Source: Roseivirga sp. BDSF3-8 (lineage in GTDB: Bacteria; Bacteroidota; Bacteroidia; Cytophagales; Cyclobacteriaceae). Taken from it: a stretch of 64,000 nucleotides of DNA. The notes beneath the pieces were generated by a model. It made no database searches. It was not told the origin of the DNA and saw only the letters and a list, made by a program, of their open reading frames with translations. Location of the stretch: the NCBI RefSeq assembly GCF_041449215.1, contig NZ_JBGNFV010000001.1, positions 1,091,001 to 1,155,000 on the forward strand. The letters are read 5' to 3'. Of this stretch, positions 9,901 through 19,125 are shown in pieces (within the stretch, counting starts at the first letter, position 1; the number at the start of each line of letters is the position of its first letter). The translations under genes and the position numbers were made by a program.

Positions 9901-10206
9901 GCTGCGGAGCACTTTTACAGCAAAGCCCTGTAGCAGCAAATAGTGTACCTCACGGTTGGCCGCCACAGGCTCCATACCGGCGCGGCTGCGGGTAAGCTCC
10001 TCCATACACTGACGAATGGACTCGGCAGGCACGTCGGGATTAAGCTTTTGCAGGGCAGCCTGCAGCCTGTCAGGCAGTACCACGTCCTTCAGGCGCTTAC
10101 GGCCAAGAAGTGCCCGGTTATCAGCATTGATAAATTTGTATTGAAGTTCGTTTTCTACAAACCTGATATTGTCGTTTTCTATGTCGCTTTCGTATAGATG
10201 GGCCAT
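6943..10206 (-). CDS. hsdR: type I restriction enzyme, R (motor/nuclease) subunit
   Basis: The product has 1087 residues, the usual HsdR size. The N-terminal PD-(D/E)xK nuclease is seen at D144 with E158-L-K160 (RPDLLLYVNG, MLELKN). The SF2 helicase motor follows: Walker A TQGSGKS at 307-313, DEAH at 415-418, TGTP at 442-445, and a motif VI-like QAIARANR further on. The C-terminal ~300 residues are helical and should dock onto the methylase core. It is the last gene of an M-S-R operon and starts 31 bases after hsdS. It should translocate DNA and cut it at unmethylated target sites. All motifs look intact, so the system is probably active. Confidence 0.97.
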   Translation of the reverse strand: MAHLYESDIENDNIRFVENELQYKFINADNRALLGRKRLKDVVLPDRLQAALQKLNPDVPAESIRQCMEELTRSRAGMEPVAANREVHYLLLQGFAVKVLRSQGREEDAYVRIIDFDTPENNDFLIVSQLSIKYLNTTQTRRPDLLLYVNGLPLVMLELKNATEKVRRGYDDNLINYRRDIPQLFWYNLFVGISNGIETRVGAFSALWEHFFHWSKLQDFTDNPGQPGRLEVEEEGRTTARPISLQRLCEGLLNQKTLIDYLENFVLYHRGRSKIIAKNHQYYGVNKAVKALHGRDDSGRLGVFWHTQGSGKSYSMIFFTRKVRRRVPGDWSFLIITDRRDLDEQIYRNFTDTGTIREIPKGSHNPYRPYTSTQLRDYLADNRDYLFTLIHKFQLPQGKTFPTLSTRKSWVVIVDEAHRTQYKSLAENMRTALPHGQYIAFTGTPLLKGELTEEWFGRYVSEYNFAQSIEDGATVPLYYKKSVPEVEQVNEDLVGEAAEILEREDLDDEQRGKLDREYHQLLEVVRRPDRLRAIARHMVGHFPYRLDQYNDKGERRPMKAMVVCIDKFTTVRMYDYVQEALKEELKRLTREIKETADPGVKTRNRLAIKFIEESKMAVVISQEGSEEEERKRFDEQGLDIRPHRALMEDADANGQNIEDYFKDPANPYRIAFVTSMWLTGFDAPAVSTLYLDKPMQNHTLMQAIARANRVIEGKDNGLIVDYFGVFRKLTKALANYAEGSKGKKKRGEGEHPGMPVKEISELLDMLEEAIQEAKCYLLGLGIDVDIILQQNEKGFAQIALFKDYAERVLEKDDYRKQLALYVNTVNSLYDSARPEIYSYPRYRRDRDALQYLRQVVERHRDIDEVLDAVRERVDDLLDRSVLVKEDGKRPEPYVYNIANAEAIDLSDMNFGKLRMAFLQERHPRLAFADLRELLETKLKQMMAQNASRVTFLERFEDIIHQYNTGHEDIAELYELLAGLGEDLTEEQQRARKEGLTEEELVFFDLLMIDGLSEAERDGVKNTAVALTEALPSVTILNWHKDKRTQLQVVGAIGTVLNQGLPERYDEKLFEEKVGGVYEWLLGRVKSK

Positions 10207-10236
10207 AGCAGATAGGGATAGATTTGGAAAGATGCG

Positions 10237-11487
10237 TTAGGCTACGGCGGTTTCTTTTACTTGCCGCCGCCGTTCATGCTGGTCTTCACTGATGCGGCTT
10301 ACATCCAGTTTGCCGCTCATAAGCCGCGGTAAGAGCAGGTCGCGGGTCTCGCGCAGGAGTTGGTTTTTTTGGGAGAGAATGTCTATTTCTTTGAAAATAG
10401 GTTCGGTTATATCAGTAAATTCATTAGTATAAGAAGTTGGAGGCATCAACATTTTATACGAGAGTACTACATCAGGTGATAGATGTAATACATTAGCGCC
10501 ATTAGCAAATTCCTTTAGCACATGACCAATATTTGAATAGTTAAAAAATGAATAAACGAAAAGGTTAGAATATTCATCTGATGTAATTTTTATTAAATCC
10601 ATTGACATTACCCCTAGTTCAAATGCTCCCTCAGGGATTCTTGCAACTCTACCAACAATTTCCCGTTCCTGAGTCATATCAGTGACGGCCATTATTACAT
10701 CATTTGGACCTACAATATTTTTATAAGCATATTTACCATAATAGAATTTAGTGCCATCATACCTAAATCCACCTTGTCTATTTACATTCTTTAAGTTAAC
10801 AAATGGTATTCCATTCACGCCACTTAGGTCTTCGGAGCGATATGATTTACCTCGTGAATACGAAAACCAATCTTTCAGTGGTGATAATACCCACCCCTCC
10901 GGCAAAGCACCTTCAGTACCATATGGCACTTCTTCACCATTTTCATTTAAGAAAGAAGCCTCCTGATAGCCGGGAAAGCGCATACGCACAAACCATTCTT
11001 TGTACAACTCTTCGGCAGTTTCTTCCAGCAGGCTAATGCGCTGATTGTTATTCTCAATCAGTTCATCATAAGCGGAAAGCGTACTGGCAATTTTCCTTTG
11101 TATTGAGAGCTGAGTTGGAAACTTAACCTTAACTCTATGAAGAATATTTCTATCAAGACCTGGAACCGCAGCAGCTCCATTAAACCGCTCTAAACCAATT
11201 GTTTTTAAATAATAAAATATAAACCTTGGGTGATTCCCCTTAAAATCACTCACATACAATGTAGTGTTCAGGGGCCAGTATTGACCATTTACATAAAAGA
11301 CTTCACCTAATGTTCCGTACCGGCCTGTAACCACGCCTTCACCGTCACATTTATAATCACAATGCCAACCGGATGTACCTGAAGAGGAAATCACCGGAAC
11401 TTCACCTTCGACCCGTTTATTTGCTGGCAAATCATAACCTCGCTTGAGGGAGATGACATCTCCTAACTTTAAATATTGCCAACTCAT
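10237..11487 (-). CDS. hsdS: type I restriction enzyme, S (specificity) subunit
   Basis: The product has 416 residues with the classic two-repeat plan. Target-recognition domain 1 begins WQYLKLGDVISLKRGYDLPA. A central conserved helix contains ENNNQRISLLEETAEELYKE. Domain 2 begins WVLSPLKDWFSYSRGKSYRS, and the C-terminal conserved helix is LLRETRDLLLPRLMSGKLDV. The DNA-contacting halves are clearly more AT-rich than the central conserved stretch (~10970-11100) and than hsdM and hsdR, as expected for exchangeable recognition domains. Its ATG overlaps the hsdM stop (ATGA), so translation is coupled. The recognised sequence cannot be read from the DNA. Confidence 0.96.
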   Translation of the reverse strand: MSWQYLKLGDVISLKRGYDLPANKRVEGEVPVISSSGTSGWHCDYKCDGEGVVTGRYGTLGEVFYVNGQYWPLNTTLYVSDFKGNHPRFIFYYLKTIGLERFNGAAAVPGLDRNILHRVKVKFPTQLSIQRKIASTLSAYDELIENNNQRISLLEETAEELYKEWFVRMRFPGYQEASFLNENGEEVPYGTEGALPEGWVLSPLKDWFSYSRGKSYRSEDLSGVNGIPFVNLKNVNRQGGFRYDGTKFYYGKYAYKNIVGPNDVIMAVTDMTQEREIVGRVARIPEGAFELGVMSMDLIKITSDEYSNLFVYSFFNYSNIGHVLKEFANGANVLHLSPDVVLSYKMLMPPTSYTNEFTDITEPIFKEIDILSQKNQLLRETRDLLLPRLMSGKLDVSRISEDQHERRRQVKETAVA

Positions 11488-13598
11488 TTTATTATGCTAT
11501 ATATATTATCCTCTATTATTTCTTCTTGCTTCATAGCCATTTTTGAGAACATCATAAATTTTTGATGCTTTATTTTCAGTATATCGATAAAATCCTCCTC
11601 CGTCATGTCATCACCCTCCATGTCCACACCCACGTAGCGGCCGGGGTTAAGCGAGTAGTCCTGCTCTTCGGCGTACTCCCGGGGGTGAGCCACTTTGCAG
11701 AGGCCCGTAACATCACGGTAGGTAGCATCGGGAAAGCGCTTTTGCAGCCAGTGCATGCTTTGGTACCAGTAGCCAATCTGCTCCACCCTGGCCGCATATA
11801 GAGCCAGGGCTTCGTCCAGCGACTTATGCGCCGCCTGAAGAGAGCTGTCCTTCCATGCTTTATCGTTTTTCTGCTTCAGGTACTTATCCGCAACCTTCCA
11901 AAGCATAGTTAGCCTTTCCACATCTGTTTTCAGAGCCTTCAACCGGGCTTTGTGCAGGCTCGCGTGTTTCCGTAGTTCCTCTGCCTCAGCGTGCTGGGCT
12001 TCGTTATCTTCCGGCGCAGAAATAACCTCGCTAGTTGGCATAGCTTTCGGCTCATCCACCCCAGCCGGCTGCCAGCGTGCCAGCTCTTCGTAAAAGTCCG
12101 TTTCCAGGAGCTTTTTACGTTTGGCAGGCTTAGCCTTGGCTTTGTTCGCTTCGGCGTACGGCTTTAGCGCTTGAGCTATGTTTGACACCAAGCTATCCAG
12201 AGCAGCATGAGCCTGGCCCGCCCCGGCCAGCATGTCAGCCGCACGATGCAGGTAAGAGGCAATAAGCTCAGTAAAGCGCTCGGTTTCGCCACGGTACAGG
12301 CGCACCACAGTAGCAAGGTTTAGCTGCTGCTCCTCCGTCCAGTCGCGGTGGGCACGGTCTACCTGCCGGTACACATTGCGGGCATCCAGGAACAGGATCT
12401 TCCCTTCGCGCTCCGTGCCTTGTTTGCTTTTATCAAAGAACCAGATGGTAGCGGGCAGGGTCACAGTGTAGAACATATTAGCGGGCATACTGACCATGCA
12501 GTCTACTATGCCGCTATCTACAAGGCGCTTTCGGATCTGGTACTCCGTAAGGCGGGCATCCGAGGCGGAGTTGGCCATCACGAAACCGGCGCGCCCCTGC
12601 TCATTGAGAGAAGAGGCAAAGAGGTTTACCCACAGATAGTTCGCATCGCTGATGCGGTCATCCTTCTTGCCCTTGGTTTTGGGCAGGCCGTAGGCCGTAA
12701 AGCGAGGATCCTTTTTGACAGTGCTTTCTTTTACCGTCTTCACGTTAAACGGCGGATTGGCCATCACAAAATCAAACTTACCCAGGCTGCCGAAGGGGTC
12801 ACTTTCGTAGCTGTTTACCTCCCGGATGTCGCCCCGCAGTGAGTTAACAATGAGACTCATTTTGGCCAGGCGGGCGGTTTCGCCAATATGCTCCTGTCCG
12901 TATACATATAGCTCCTGCGGGTTGTGCTGGCGCTTGCGCAGGAAGGAGGCCGACTGCACGAACATACCCCCACTCCCACAGGCAGGGTCGTAAATGGTGC
13001 CGTGGTACGGCTCCAGCACTTCTACGATAAACCGCACCACAGACGTGGGCGTGAAGAACTCGCCCCCCTTCTGCCCTTCGCTGAGGGCAAACTTGCCAAG
13101 GAAGTACTCGTATATTTTGCCGAAAATATCGCCGCTGGCATCCTGTGGAATGTCAGAAAAGGCACGCACCAGACCGGGCAGCAACTCATTATTCTTTTTT
13201 TCAATAGCAAAATAGGCCTCGTGGGGCACCAGGTCACGAAAACTCTCGTCCTGGTACTGCTCTATGCCCTTGATCGCCTCCCGCAGCGCCTCCGCCATAC
13301 TCTCCTTATCCCTAAGCTGCAGCAGGTGATCATAACGGGACTGCGGGGGCAGGTAAAAGCCGCATTTGGCAATGGCAATATCTTCCCTGTTCCGCCTGGC
13401 CCGGCTGTTTTTAGACTGTTCGTAGAGAGTCTCAATCTCTTCCTCATGCTCGCGGTAGCGATTATCCGCAAAGCGAAGGAAGATAATGCCCAGCACCGGC
13501 ACCGCGTAATCGCTGGCCTTGATGCCACCGCTGGCACGCAGGCGGTTAGCCGCGTCCCAGAGTTTGTCTTCCAGTTGTTTGAGTTCTTCGTTAGTCAT
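11484..13598 (-). CDS. hsdM: type I restriction enzyme, M (N6-adenine methyltransferase) subunit
   Basis: The product has 704 residues, long for HsdM. It has an HsdM N-terminal helical domain (residues ~1-150), the SAM-binding motif DPACGSGGMF at 204-213 and the catalytic NPPF at 281-284. Beyond ~residue 430 lies a long Lys/Ala/Glu-rich helical extension with probable coiled coil. This extension explains the size and is seen in some larger type I systems. It is first in the operon and should methylate the host's own sites as M2S and form the restriction complex with HsdR. A Shine-Dalgarno-free leader precedes it, as is common in this phylum. Confidence 0.96.
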   Translation of the reverse strand: MTNEELKQLEDKLWDAANRLRASGGIKASDYAVPVLGIIFLRFADNRYREHEEEIETLYEQSKNSRARRNREDIAIAKCGFYLPPQSRYDHLLQLRDKESMAEALREAIKGIEQYQDESFRDLVPHEAYFAIEKKNNELLPGLVRAFSDIPQDASGDIFGKIYEYFLGKFALSEGQKGGEFFTPTSVVRFIVEVLEPYHGTIYDPACGSGGMFVQSASFLRKRQHNPQELYVYGQEHIGETARLAKMSLIVNSLRGDIREVNSYESDPFGSLGKFDFVMANPPFNVKTVKESTVKKDPRFTAYGLPKTKGKKDDRISDANYLWVNLFASSLNEQGRAGFVMANSASDARLTEYQIRKRLVDSGIVDCMVSMPANMFYTVTLPATIWFFDKSKQGTEREGKILFLDARNVYRQVDRAHRDWTEEQQLNLATVVRLYRGETERFTELIASYLHRAADMLAGAGQAHAALDSLVSNIAQALKPYAEANKAKAKPAKRKKLLETDFYEELARWQPAGVDEPKAMPTSEVISAPEDNEAQHAEAEELRKHASLHKARLKALKTDVERLTMLWKVADKYLKQKNDKAWKDSSLQAAHKSLDEALALYAARVEQIGYWYQSMHWLQKRFPDATYRDVTGLCKVAHPREYAEEQDYSLNPGRYVGVDMEGDDMTEEDFIDILKIKHQKFMMFSKMAMKQEEIIEDNIYSIIK

Positions 13599-14000
13599 GT
13601 ACTAAGCCGCATCTCATGCTCATTGAAAGCATAAATATACTTTTTAGTAATATTTTCACCCAGTTTTAGAATGATTTACTTTCTCATTAACCACCTATTT
13701 ATCAATTAAAATACAAATAAAGCCCTTTTGGCGCACTATTCGATACTATTCATTTATTGAATGAATACATTCAAGTAAAAAGGAGGCTCGCATACCTCTA
13801 TCGCGAAATTGCCCGCTGTCTCATAAGAGAGTCAAAATGGCATGTCTGAATCCTGTTTCAGCATGAGACTACAGTACAAACAAAGTCCACCTTGCTACAA
13901 TCAGCCGGAAGCACAAGGTGTGGCTTTCGCTATAAGTAAAATTACTTTGCCAATACCCCCCGTCTCCTTATCTTATTACGGTAAACACAACCCAACCCGT
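13599..14000. other. intergenic region between hsdM and the GH65-like gene
   Basis: This AT-rich stretch divides two divergently transcribed units and should hold both promoters. A dyad around 13748-13775 (ATTCATTTATTGAATGAAT, then ATTCAA) is the only notable structure and could be an operator. The reading frame of the downstream gene stays open to 13842, but I see no reason to start there. Confidence 0.4.
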
Positions 14001-16010
14001 ATGAGAGCACTCCTTACCCTCCTTGGCCTGAGCCTCAGCACGCTGTTACCGGCCCAAACCCCTGAGAAAAGCCCCTGGCACATTGTAGCAAAGGACATAG
14101 ACCCCAATAACTACTACGGCATCACCGTCGCCAACGGCATGGTGGGCCTGGTAAGCAGTCCGCAGCCCATGCAGGTAAGCGACGTGGTGCTCAATGGCGT
14201 GTATGACGAGTACCAGCGCGGGCGGGTAAGCAACATCCTGAAGAGCTTTAACCACGTGAACATGAACCTGGATGTAGACGGCCGCCGTGTAGGTCGGCAG
14301 CACATCAGCAACTACGCCCAGGTGCTGGACATGAAGCAGGCCATACTCACCACCACCTTCCATGTACAGGACAAAGTAACCGTCAGCCACCAGCTCATGA
14401 GCCTGCGCCACCTCCCCTACACCGCCCTCAGCATCGTGGAGATAACCGCCAGGAAGGACGTCAACATAACGCCCATGAGCGTGATACACGCGCCCAATCA
14501 CCTCAGCGACGTACGCAATACCTACAGCGAGATAGACCGGCCCCATGTCAGGATCCCCTTGCTCAGCAGCGTAGGCAAAAGCCCCAGCGGCAAGCACACA
14601 GTAGCCGCCAGCAACAGCTTCATCTTTACCGAGCCGCACGGGCAGGAGCCCCATATTATACACGAGGACTGGGACTATAATATGCACCTCGCCAAGTTTC
14701 ATAAGCAAATGCGCCGGGGCGAAACCTACCGCTTTGCAGTCGTCTCTTCTGCCACCAGTACCGCCGACTATAACGACCCCCTCAATGAAGCCGAGCGCCT
14801 CACCATCTTCGCCATGCTCGAAGGCACCGAGCGCCTCCTGGCCCGCCACACCGCCGCCTGGGACGACCTGTGGCAGAGCGACATCATCATAGAAGGCAAC
14901 CTGCAGGTGCAGAAAGATGTGCGCTCCGCCCTCTACCACCTGTACAGTTTTGCCCGCCAAGGCACCGCCTACAGCCTCTCCCCCATGGGCCTCAGCGGGC
15001 TGGGCTACAACGGCCACGTATTCTGGGACACCGAACTGTGGATGTTTCCGCCCCTGCTCATGCTGCAGCCCGAGATTGCCAAGAGCCTGCTGGAGTACCG
15101 CTACCAGCGCCTCGAAATGGCAAAGCAGAATGCCTTTGCCCATGGCTATGACGGCGCTATGTACCCCTGGGAGAGCAGCGAAGACGGCAGCGAAGATACC
15201 CCCGTCTGGGCACTAACCGGACCCTTTCAGCACCACATTACCGGCAGCGTCGCCTGGGCCTTCTGGAAGTACTACCAGCGCACCGGCGATAAAGAATGGC
15301 TCCGTACACGCGGCTACCCCGTGCTGGAAGCTGCGGCCGAGTTCTGGACCAGCCGCGTCGAGCGCGAGGGTCCCGGAAAGTATAATATCAATAATGTGAT
15401 CGGCGCCAATGAATGGGAAGAAAACATAGACAACAATGCCTTTACCAACGCCATGGCCATAACCGTACTGCGCTACGCCACCCAGGCCGCCGAGGCCCTG
15501 GACATAAAAGCAGACCCCCACTGGGCCCACGTAGCCGATAATATCCCGATTTTGCATTTTGCCGACGGCACCACACGCGAAAACGCCACCTACCACGGCG
15601 TCACCATCAAGCAGGCAGACGTAAACCTCCTCGCCTACCCCCTCCAGTTCATCACCGATGAGGAACAGATTCGCAAAGACCTCGCCTACTACGAACCCCG
15701 CATGGCCCCCGACGGCCCCGCCATGGGCAACAGCGTCCTCTCCCTCCTCTACGCCCGCCTCGGCAACATGGACAAAGCCTACGACCTCTTCCTCAAAAGC
15801 TACCGCCCCAACCAAGTACCCCCCTTCGGCGTACTCTCCGAAACCGCAGGCGGCACCAACCCCTACTTCGCCACCGGCGCCGGCGGCATGCTCCAAGCGG
15901 TACTAGTCGGCTTCGCCGGCCTTAATATCACGGATGAAGGCTTAGTGCAGGAGAAGAAAAGAGTACCGGAGGAGTGGGATGGGGTTGAGGTTAAAATCAA
16001 CAAAAAATGA
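14001..16010 (+). CDS. secreted glycoside hydrolase family 65-like enzyme
   Basis: The product has 669 residues from ATG 14001, which opens a signal peptide (MRALLTLLGLSLSTLLPAQ). An in-frame start at 13842 would bury it. The fold is (alpha/alpha)6-barrel GH65, the family of kojibiose/maltose phosphorylases and the glucosylgalactosyl-hydroxylysine glucosidase. The evidence is the long N-terminal beta-domain, YNGHVFWDTELWMFPPLL, the catalytic-acid region GANEWEENIDNNAFTNAMA (Glu in the place of the general acid), and KQADVNLLAYPLQF. A signal peptide and no obvious phosphate-binding partner suggest a hydrolase acting in the periplasm or outside on alpha-glucosides. The substrate is inferred only. 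The stop overlaps the next start (ATGA). Confidence 0.82.
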   Translation: MRALLTLLGLSLSTLLPAQTPEKSPWHIVAKDIDPNNYYGITVANGMVGLVSSPQPMQVSDVVLNGVYDEYQRGRVSNILKSFNHVNMNLDVDGRRVGRQHISNYAQVLDMKQAILTTTFHVQDKVTVSHQLMSLRHLPYTALSIVEITARKDVNITPMSVIHAPNHLSDVRNTYSEIDRPHVRIPLLSSVGKSPSGKHTVAASNSFIFTEPHGQEPHIIHEDWDYNMHLAKFHKQMRRGETYRFAVVSSATSTADYNDPLNEAERLTIFAMLEGTERLLARHTAAWDDLWQSDIIIEGNLQVQKDVRSALYHLYSFARQGTAYSLSPMGLSGLGYNGHVFWDTELWMFPPLLMLQPEIAKSLLEYRYQRLEMAKQNAFAHGYDGAMYPWESSEDGSEDTPVWALTGPFQHHITGSVAWAFWKYYQRTGDKEWLRTRGYPVLEAAAEFWTSRVEREGPGKYNINNVIGANEWEENIDNNAFTNAMAITVLRYATQAAEALDIKADPHWAHVADNIPILHFADGTTRENATYHGVTIKQADVNLLAYPLQFITDEEQIRKDLAYYEPRMAPDGPAMGNSVLSLLYARLGNMDKAYDLFLKSYRPNQVPPFGVLSETAGGTNPYFATGAGGMLQAVLVGFAGLNITDEGLVQEKKRVPEEWDGVEVKINKK

Positions 16011-16998
16011 TAAAAGGAATAAAAATATCAGCAGTAGTTATAATCATTGCTGCAATTACAGGATTAATATCCGATAGCTTAAATATTGCAAAACACTTAC
16101 AGGGCATTAAACTTAGTGGCCTTTTTAATTGGTCTAATCCATTTAATTCTGATCAAGAATGTATCAAATATAATGAATACTCAGGCCCTATAAAATTTAT
16201 AAGAGAAACAGAATACGAAGCAACTAAAGTTGATGGAAAAACCTATAAAGGTAAAAAAAATACATATTCAATTGTGATTGAAATTAAATTCAATACCCTA
16301 GGTGATATCATTGAAGAAAAGCACTTCGATTTTAGTGGTAAATGTAAACTATTTTATGAGCATCATTACAACGGTAAGGAAGAAAAAGTCAATTCCAAAA
16401 CATTTAAGCCATGCGATTCTTTAATTGAAGAAGAAATTTTTAATAAAAGCAGAACATTATTCGAAAGAAAATTCTTTTCCTCAGGAAGAATAAAATACCA
16501 TGCAAAGAATTATTACGATTTTGCAGGTGAATTAAAGAAGATTATCATTTTAGATCACCGAGAAAAAATAATTAAAAGGGCTGATTACTACACTGATACT
16601 TTAGATCACTTTAATACAGTGGTATGGAATCACTATGATTCTACGGGTTCTATTTCAAAAAAAATGTATCTAAATTTACTGACTTTAACAGAAAAATAGA
16701 AAGCCTTACATATAATAGTGAAGGAATATTAATCAGTAAATTACTTAATAAGTATAACGATAAATGTCAGATAAAAGAGTCGCTTTTATTATCAGAAGGG
16801 TTATTTATTAAATCCTGTTACTTTTTTAATGAAAATGGGGATATATCATTAGTATCGAGATATAACGAACAAAATAATATTACTTCCAAAGTCCAATACG
16901 AATACAAATACGATAAATACAATAACTGGATTTATAAAGTAGTATCCGTAAATAACAAGCCTCTCAATATAATTGAACGTTTTATTGAATACTACTGA
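16007..16998 (+). pseudogene. membrane-anchored protein, frameshifted at an A8 tract
   Basis: The gene starts with ATG overlapping the GH65 stop and encodes an N-terminal membrane anchor (residues 5-25) followed by beta-rich, RHS-like repetitive text (DTLGDIIEE-type turns, YEHHYNGKEE, FFSSGRIKYHAKN). The first frame ends at 16699. The same style of sequence continues without a break in the next frame to 16998 (SLTYNSEGILISKLL, SCYFFNENGDISLVSRY, YEYKYDKYNNWIYKV). The switch sits at eight A's, 16657-16664. Joined, it would be ~330 residues. It could be a true pseudogene, slippage-controlled expression or a base-call error. The gene is far more AT-rich than its coupled neighbour. Confidence 0.75.
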
Positions 16999-17059
16999 GT
17001 CCCCCATCTGGCCATAGCCGTCAAGCTAAGGAATCATTCAGGGTTAAAACTGCCCCTCT

Positions 17060-17189
17060 GGCGCAAGCGTCGCGCTTGTGCCAGGCACTCCTAGAGTGCA
17101 GCATGCAGACCGTAGCGGATACCCTACTTTCAGAGATAACTACTAACAGCCTGCAAGTTTTAGTCCAAGCGGATGCTTGAACTAAGTGG
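17060..17189 (+). repeat. structured repeat, copy 3 (short form)
   Basis: This is a short form with a deletion after the first hairpin (GGCGCAAGCG / CGCTTGTGCC, then AGGCACTCC). It retains CATGCAGACCGTAGCGGATA, CCTACTTTCAGAGATAAC, CAGCCTGCAAGTTTTAGTCC and CTTGAACTAAGTGG. It lies just upstream of a lipoprotein pseudogene. Confidence 0.85.
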
Positions 17190-17274
17190 GGGCCTAATTT
17201 CCTAAGCTTTGGGGTATGCTACATTTGGATTACCTTTGATTGGCCTAACCCTTGATTGATTTACAAAAATTGAT

Positions 17275-17805
17275 TTGAGATACTTATTTATTATATCGGT
17301 TATCATTTTGACTGCCTGTTCCTTCCCGGCTACCAAGCAGACAGCGGATGGAGTAGTGAAATTAACGGTTGTCCTTCACGATAATCAGAACCCGGGATAT
17401 GAGTTTAAGACTGACACGCTTATGAACTCAGAAATCGTTAACTTATCTGAAACCAGGGTTGACATATTTTTCTGCCAAAGAAATTTTGACATACCATACT
17501 ACATGCCGTCTGGTGGCATATATAAGGATAGCATTAAAGATAAAGAATGCGACTAGTCAAAATATCCGGCGAATGTAAAATGCTACGAATACGACAAAAA
17601 AGACAGGGTTATTAAAATGGGGATTCAAGGTAGCGGATCGATGGGTTCCTATACGTTTTCGTATGACAAATACGGTAGGATAAATAAAATGACGGACAAT
17701 AGTTTAGACAAATACAAAATGAGATATAATGCCAACGGTAACCTGATCAAACTGACTGTTGATGGAGGTGATTTGAAAAAGCTGCTGGAATTTTACTACG
17801 ACTAA
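17275..17805 (+). pseudogene. lipoprotein, third family copy, interrupted by TAG
   Basis: It begins at the conserved TTG-AGA-TAC start and encodes a signal with lipobox ILTAC, then a body homologous along its whole length to the two intact copies at 25174 and 27745. At 17554-17556 a TAG replaces the TGG (Trp) codon of those copies (D-stop-S-K-Y-P-A-N-V-K versus N-W-L-T-Y-P-A-N-V-K). The frame is then open again to the normal end (LLEFYYD). It is more diverged than the other two are from each other, so it is an older copy. Confidence 0.8.
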
Positions 17806-17866
17806 AGATACAAAGTGCTATCCTGGCTCAGGGATTACTGTCTGATGATGTAATAGTCCCCCCTCT

Positions 17867-17997
17867 GGCGCAAGCATCGCGCTTGTGCCAGGCACTCCCC
17901 AGAGTGCAGCATGCAGACCGTAGCGGATACCCTACTTTCAGAGATAACTACCAACAGCCTGCAAGTTTTAGTCCAAGGGGACCCTTGAACTAAGTGG
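17867..17997 (+). repeat. structured repeat, copy 4 (short form)
   Basis: This copy is nearly the same as copy 3, with the identical internal deletion (GTGCCAGGCACTCC). Copies 3 and 4 therefore flank the 17.3 kb lipoprotein pseudogene on both sides as direct repeats. Confidence 0.85.
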
Positions 17998-18133
17998 GGG
18001 CACAGCTATTGATTCAATCCAAATCTATCCTTTTATAAAAAAGTAAAAGACTAAAATATAAGATCGCTTTTTAGCATACGGGATAATTTGTAATTTAAAC
18101 CACCTTGTACTAGAAAAACAGCTGAATAATACA

Positions 18134-18928
18134 ATGAGTAAAAAAAGTAAAGCATTAGAAGAATTTTACAAACTGTGCTTCAGAGCTGATCGGCAGACTA
18201 TTTTTGATATGAATGATGTTACAAATGACCATAATATCAACAACGTCATTGTAGGGTTAAGTAAAGAGTGCTTTGGGCTAAGAATTGCAGATAACACTGA
18301 AACAATAACTTATCAGTTATTATACATAAATGGATATAAAGATTTAAAGGGACTTTTCTTAAACATGACTATTGATCATCATCAAAGGGATAAGATAGTT
18401 TTTTTCTTTGCAATGCATTTATCACAAGAGTTCCCTCATCTTGATTTCATTGATACTTTCAATACCTTCCAACAATTCACAAGATCGATTTTAGAGAAGG
18501 CGAATTATTTCACAATTTCTTCTCAAGAGATGGCAAGGTTTAAAGGAAAGGATTCGATTATAATATCTCCTTCAGCCAAAGGAGTAATGAAGATCAATTT
18601 TATTGACAAAGTAGAGTTTCTACGAGAATTTTTCGGGAATAGACATGAAGATCAAGTCTCAAATGAGAATGAAAACTATATTTACTTAATGCTGAATAAG
18701 CGAAATGGATTAACAAAAATAGGCACAAGTATACAACCTAAATATAGAGAAAAAACTCTCCAGGGAGAGGAGCCGGAGGTATTTTTAATTTCAATTTGGC
18801 CTGCTCCCCGAAAAGTTGAAAAAGAGCTTCATAAGATGTTTTTTCACCAAAAAGAACGTGGGGAATGGTTTAACCTAAAATCGGAACAAATGAACGCAAT
18901 AAAGGAAAGGATGAGCGAATTTGTATAG
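18134..18928 (+). CDS. GIY-YIG (T5orf172/MUG113-like) domain protein
   Basis: The product has 264 residues. The C-terminal ~75 residues form a T5orf172-type GIY-YIG module: YIYLMLNKRNGLTKIGTS as the GIY...KIG core, then QPKYREKTLQGE, and a helix with EKELHKMF, ending in RGEWFNL. This family occurs in phages, mobile DNA and stand-alone nuclease-like genes. The N-terminal ~180 residues are not recognised and may bind DNA or a partner. The gene is AT-rich, unlike core genes nearby, and sits between repeat copies, consistent with acquisition. Nuclease activity is inferred from the fold. Confidence 0.75.
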   Translation: MSKKSKALEEFYKLCFRADRQTIFDMNDVTNDHNINNVIVGLSKECFGLRIADNTETITYQLLYINGYKDLKGLFLNMTIDHHQRDKIVFFFAMHLSQEFPHLDFIDTFNTFQQFTRSILEKANYFTISSQEMARFKGKDSIIISPSAKGVMKINFIDKVEFLREFFGNRHEDQVSNENENYIYLMLNKRNGLTKIGTSIQPKYREKTLQGEEPEVFLISIWPAPRKVEKELHKMFFHQKERGEWFNLKSEQMNAIKERMSEFV

Positions 18929-18964
18929 ATTTACACACTACTCCCACTTGGAGCAAGCCCCTGT

Positions 18965-19000
18965 GGCGCAAGCATCGCCCCCCTCTGGCCCAAGTGATTT
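18965..19000 (+). repeat. short repeat relics
   Basis: TGTGGCGCAAGCATCGCC and CCTCTGGCCCAAGTG are two truncated 5' ends of the repeat family, left of copy 5. Confidence 0.4.
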
Positions 19001-19125
19001 TCACTTAAAGTATGATACTATCTTCTCTGACCCTTCTCAGTTAAGCTATGAATTTATCAAACAGTGAAAAAGATCCGCGGCATCCTAATTCTACCCCCTT
19101 TGGCGCCCTCGTTTGGCCCCCCTCT

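Noticed and set aside
6943-13598. Reading the restriction operon as part of a larger defence island
   Set aside because: Flanking genes are a lipoprotein and a glycosidase. The HEPN pair, GIY-YIG and Fic genes lie 5-17 kb away, with no shared operon.
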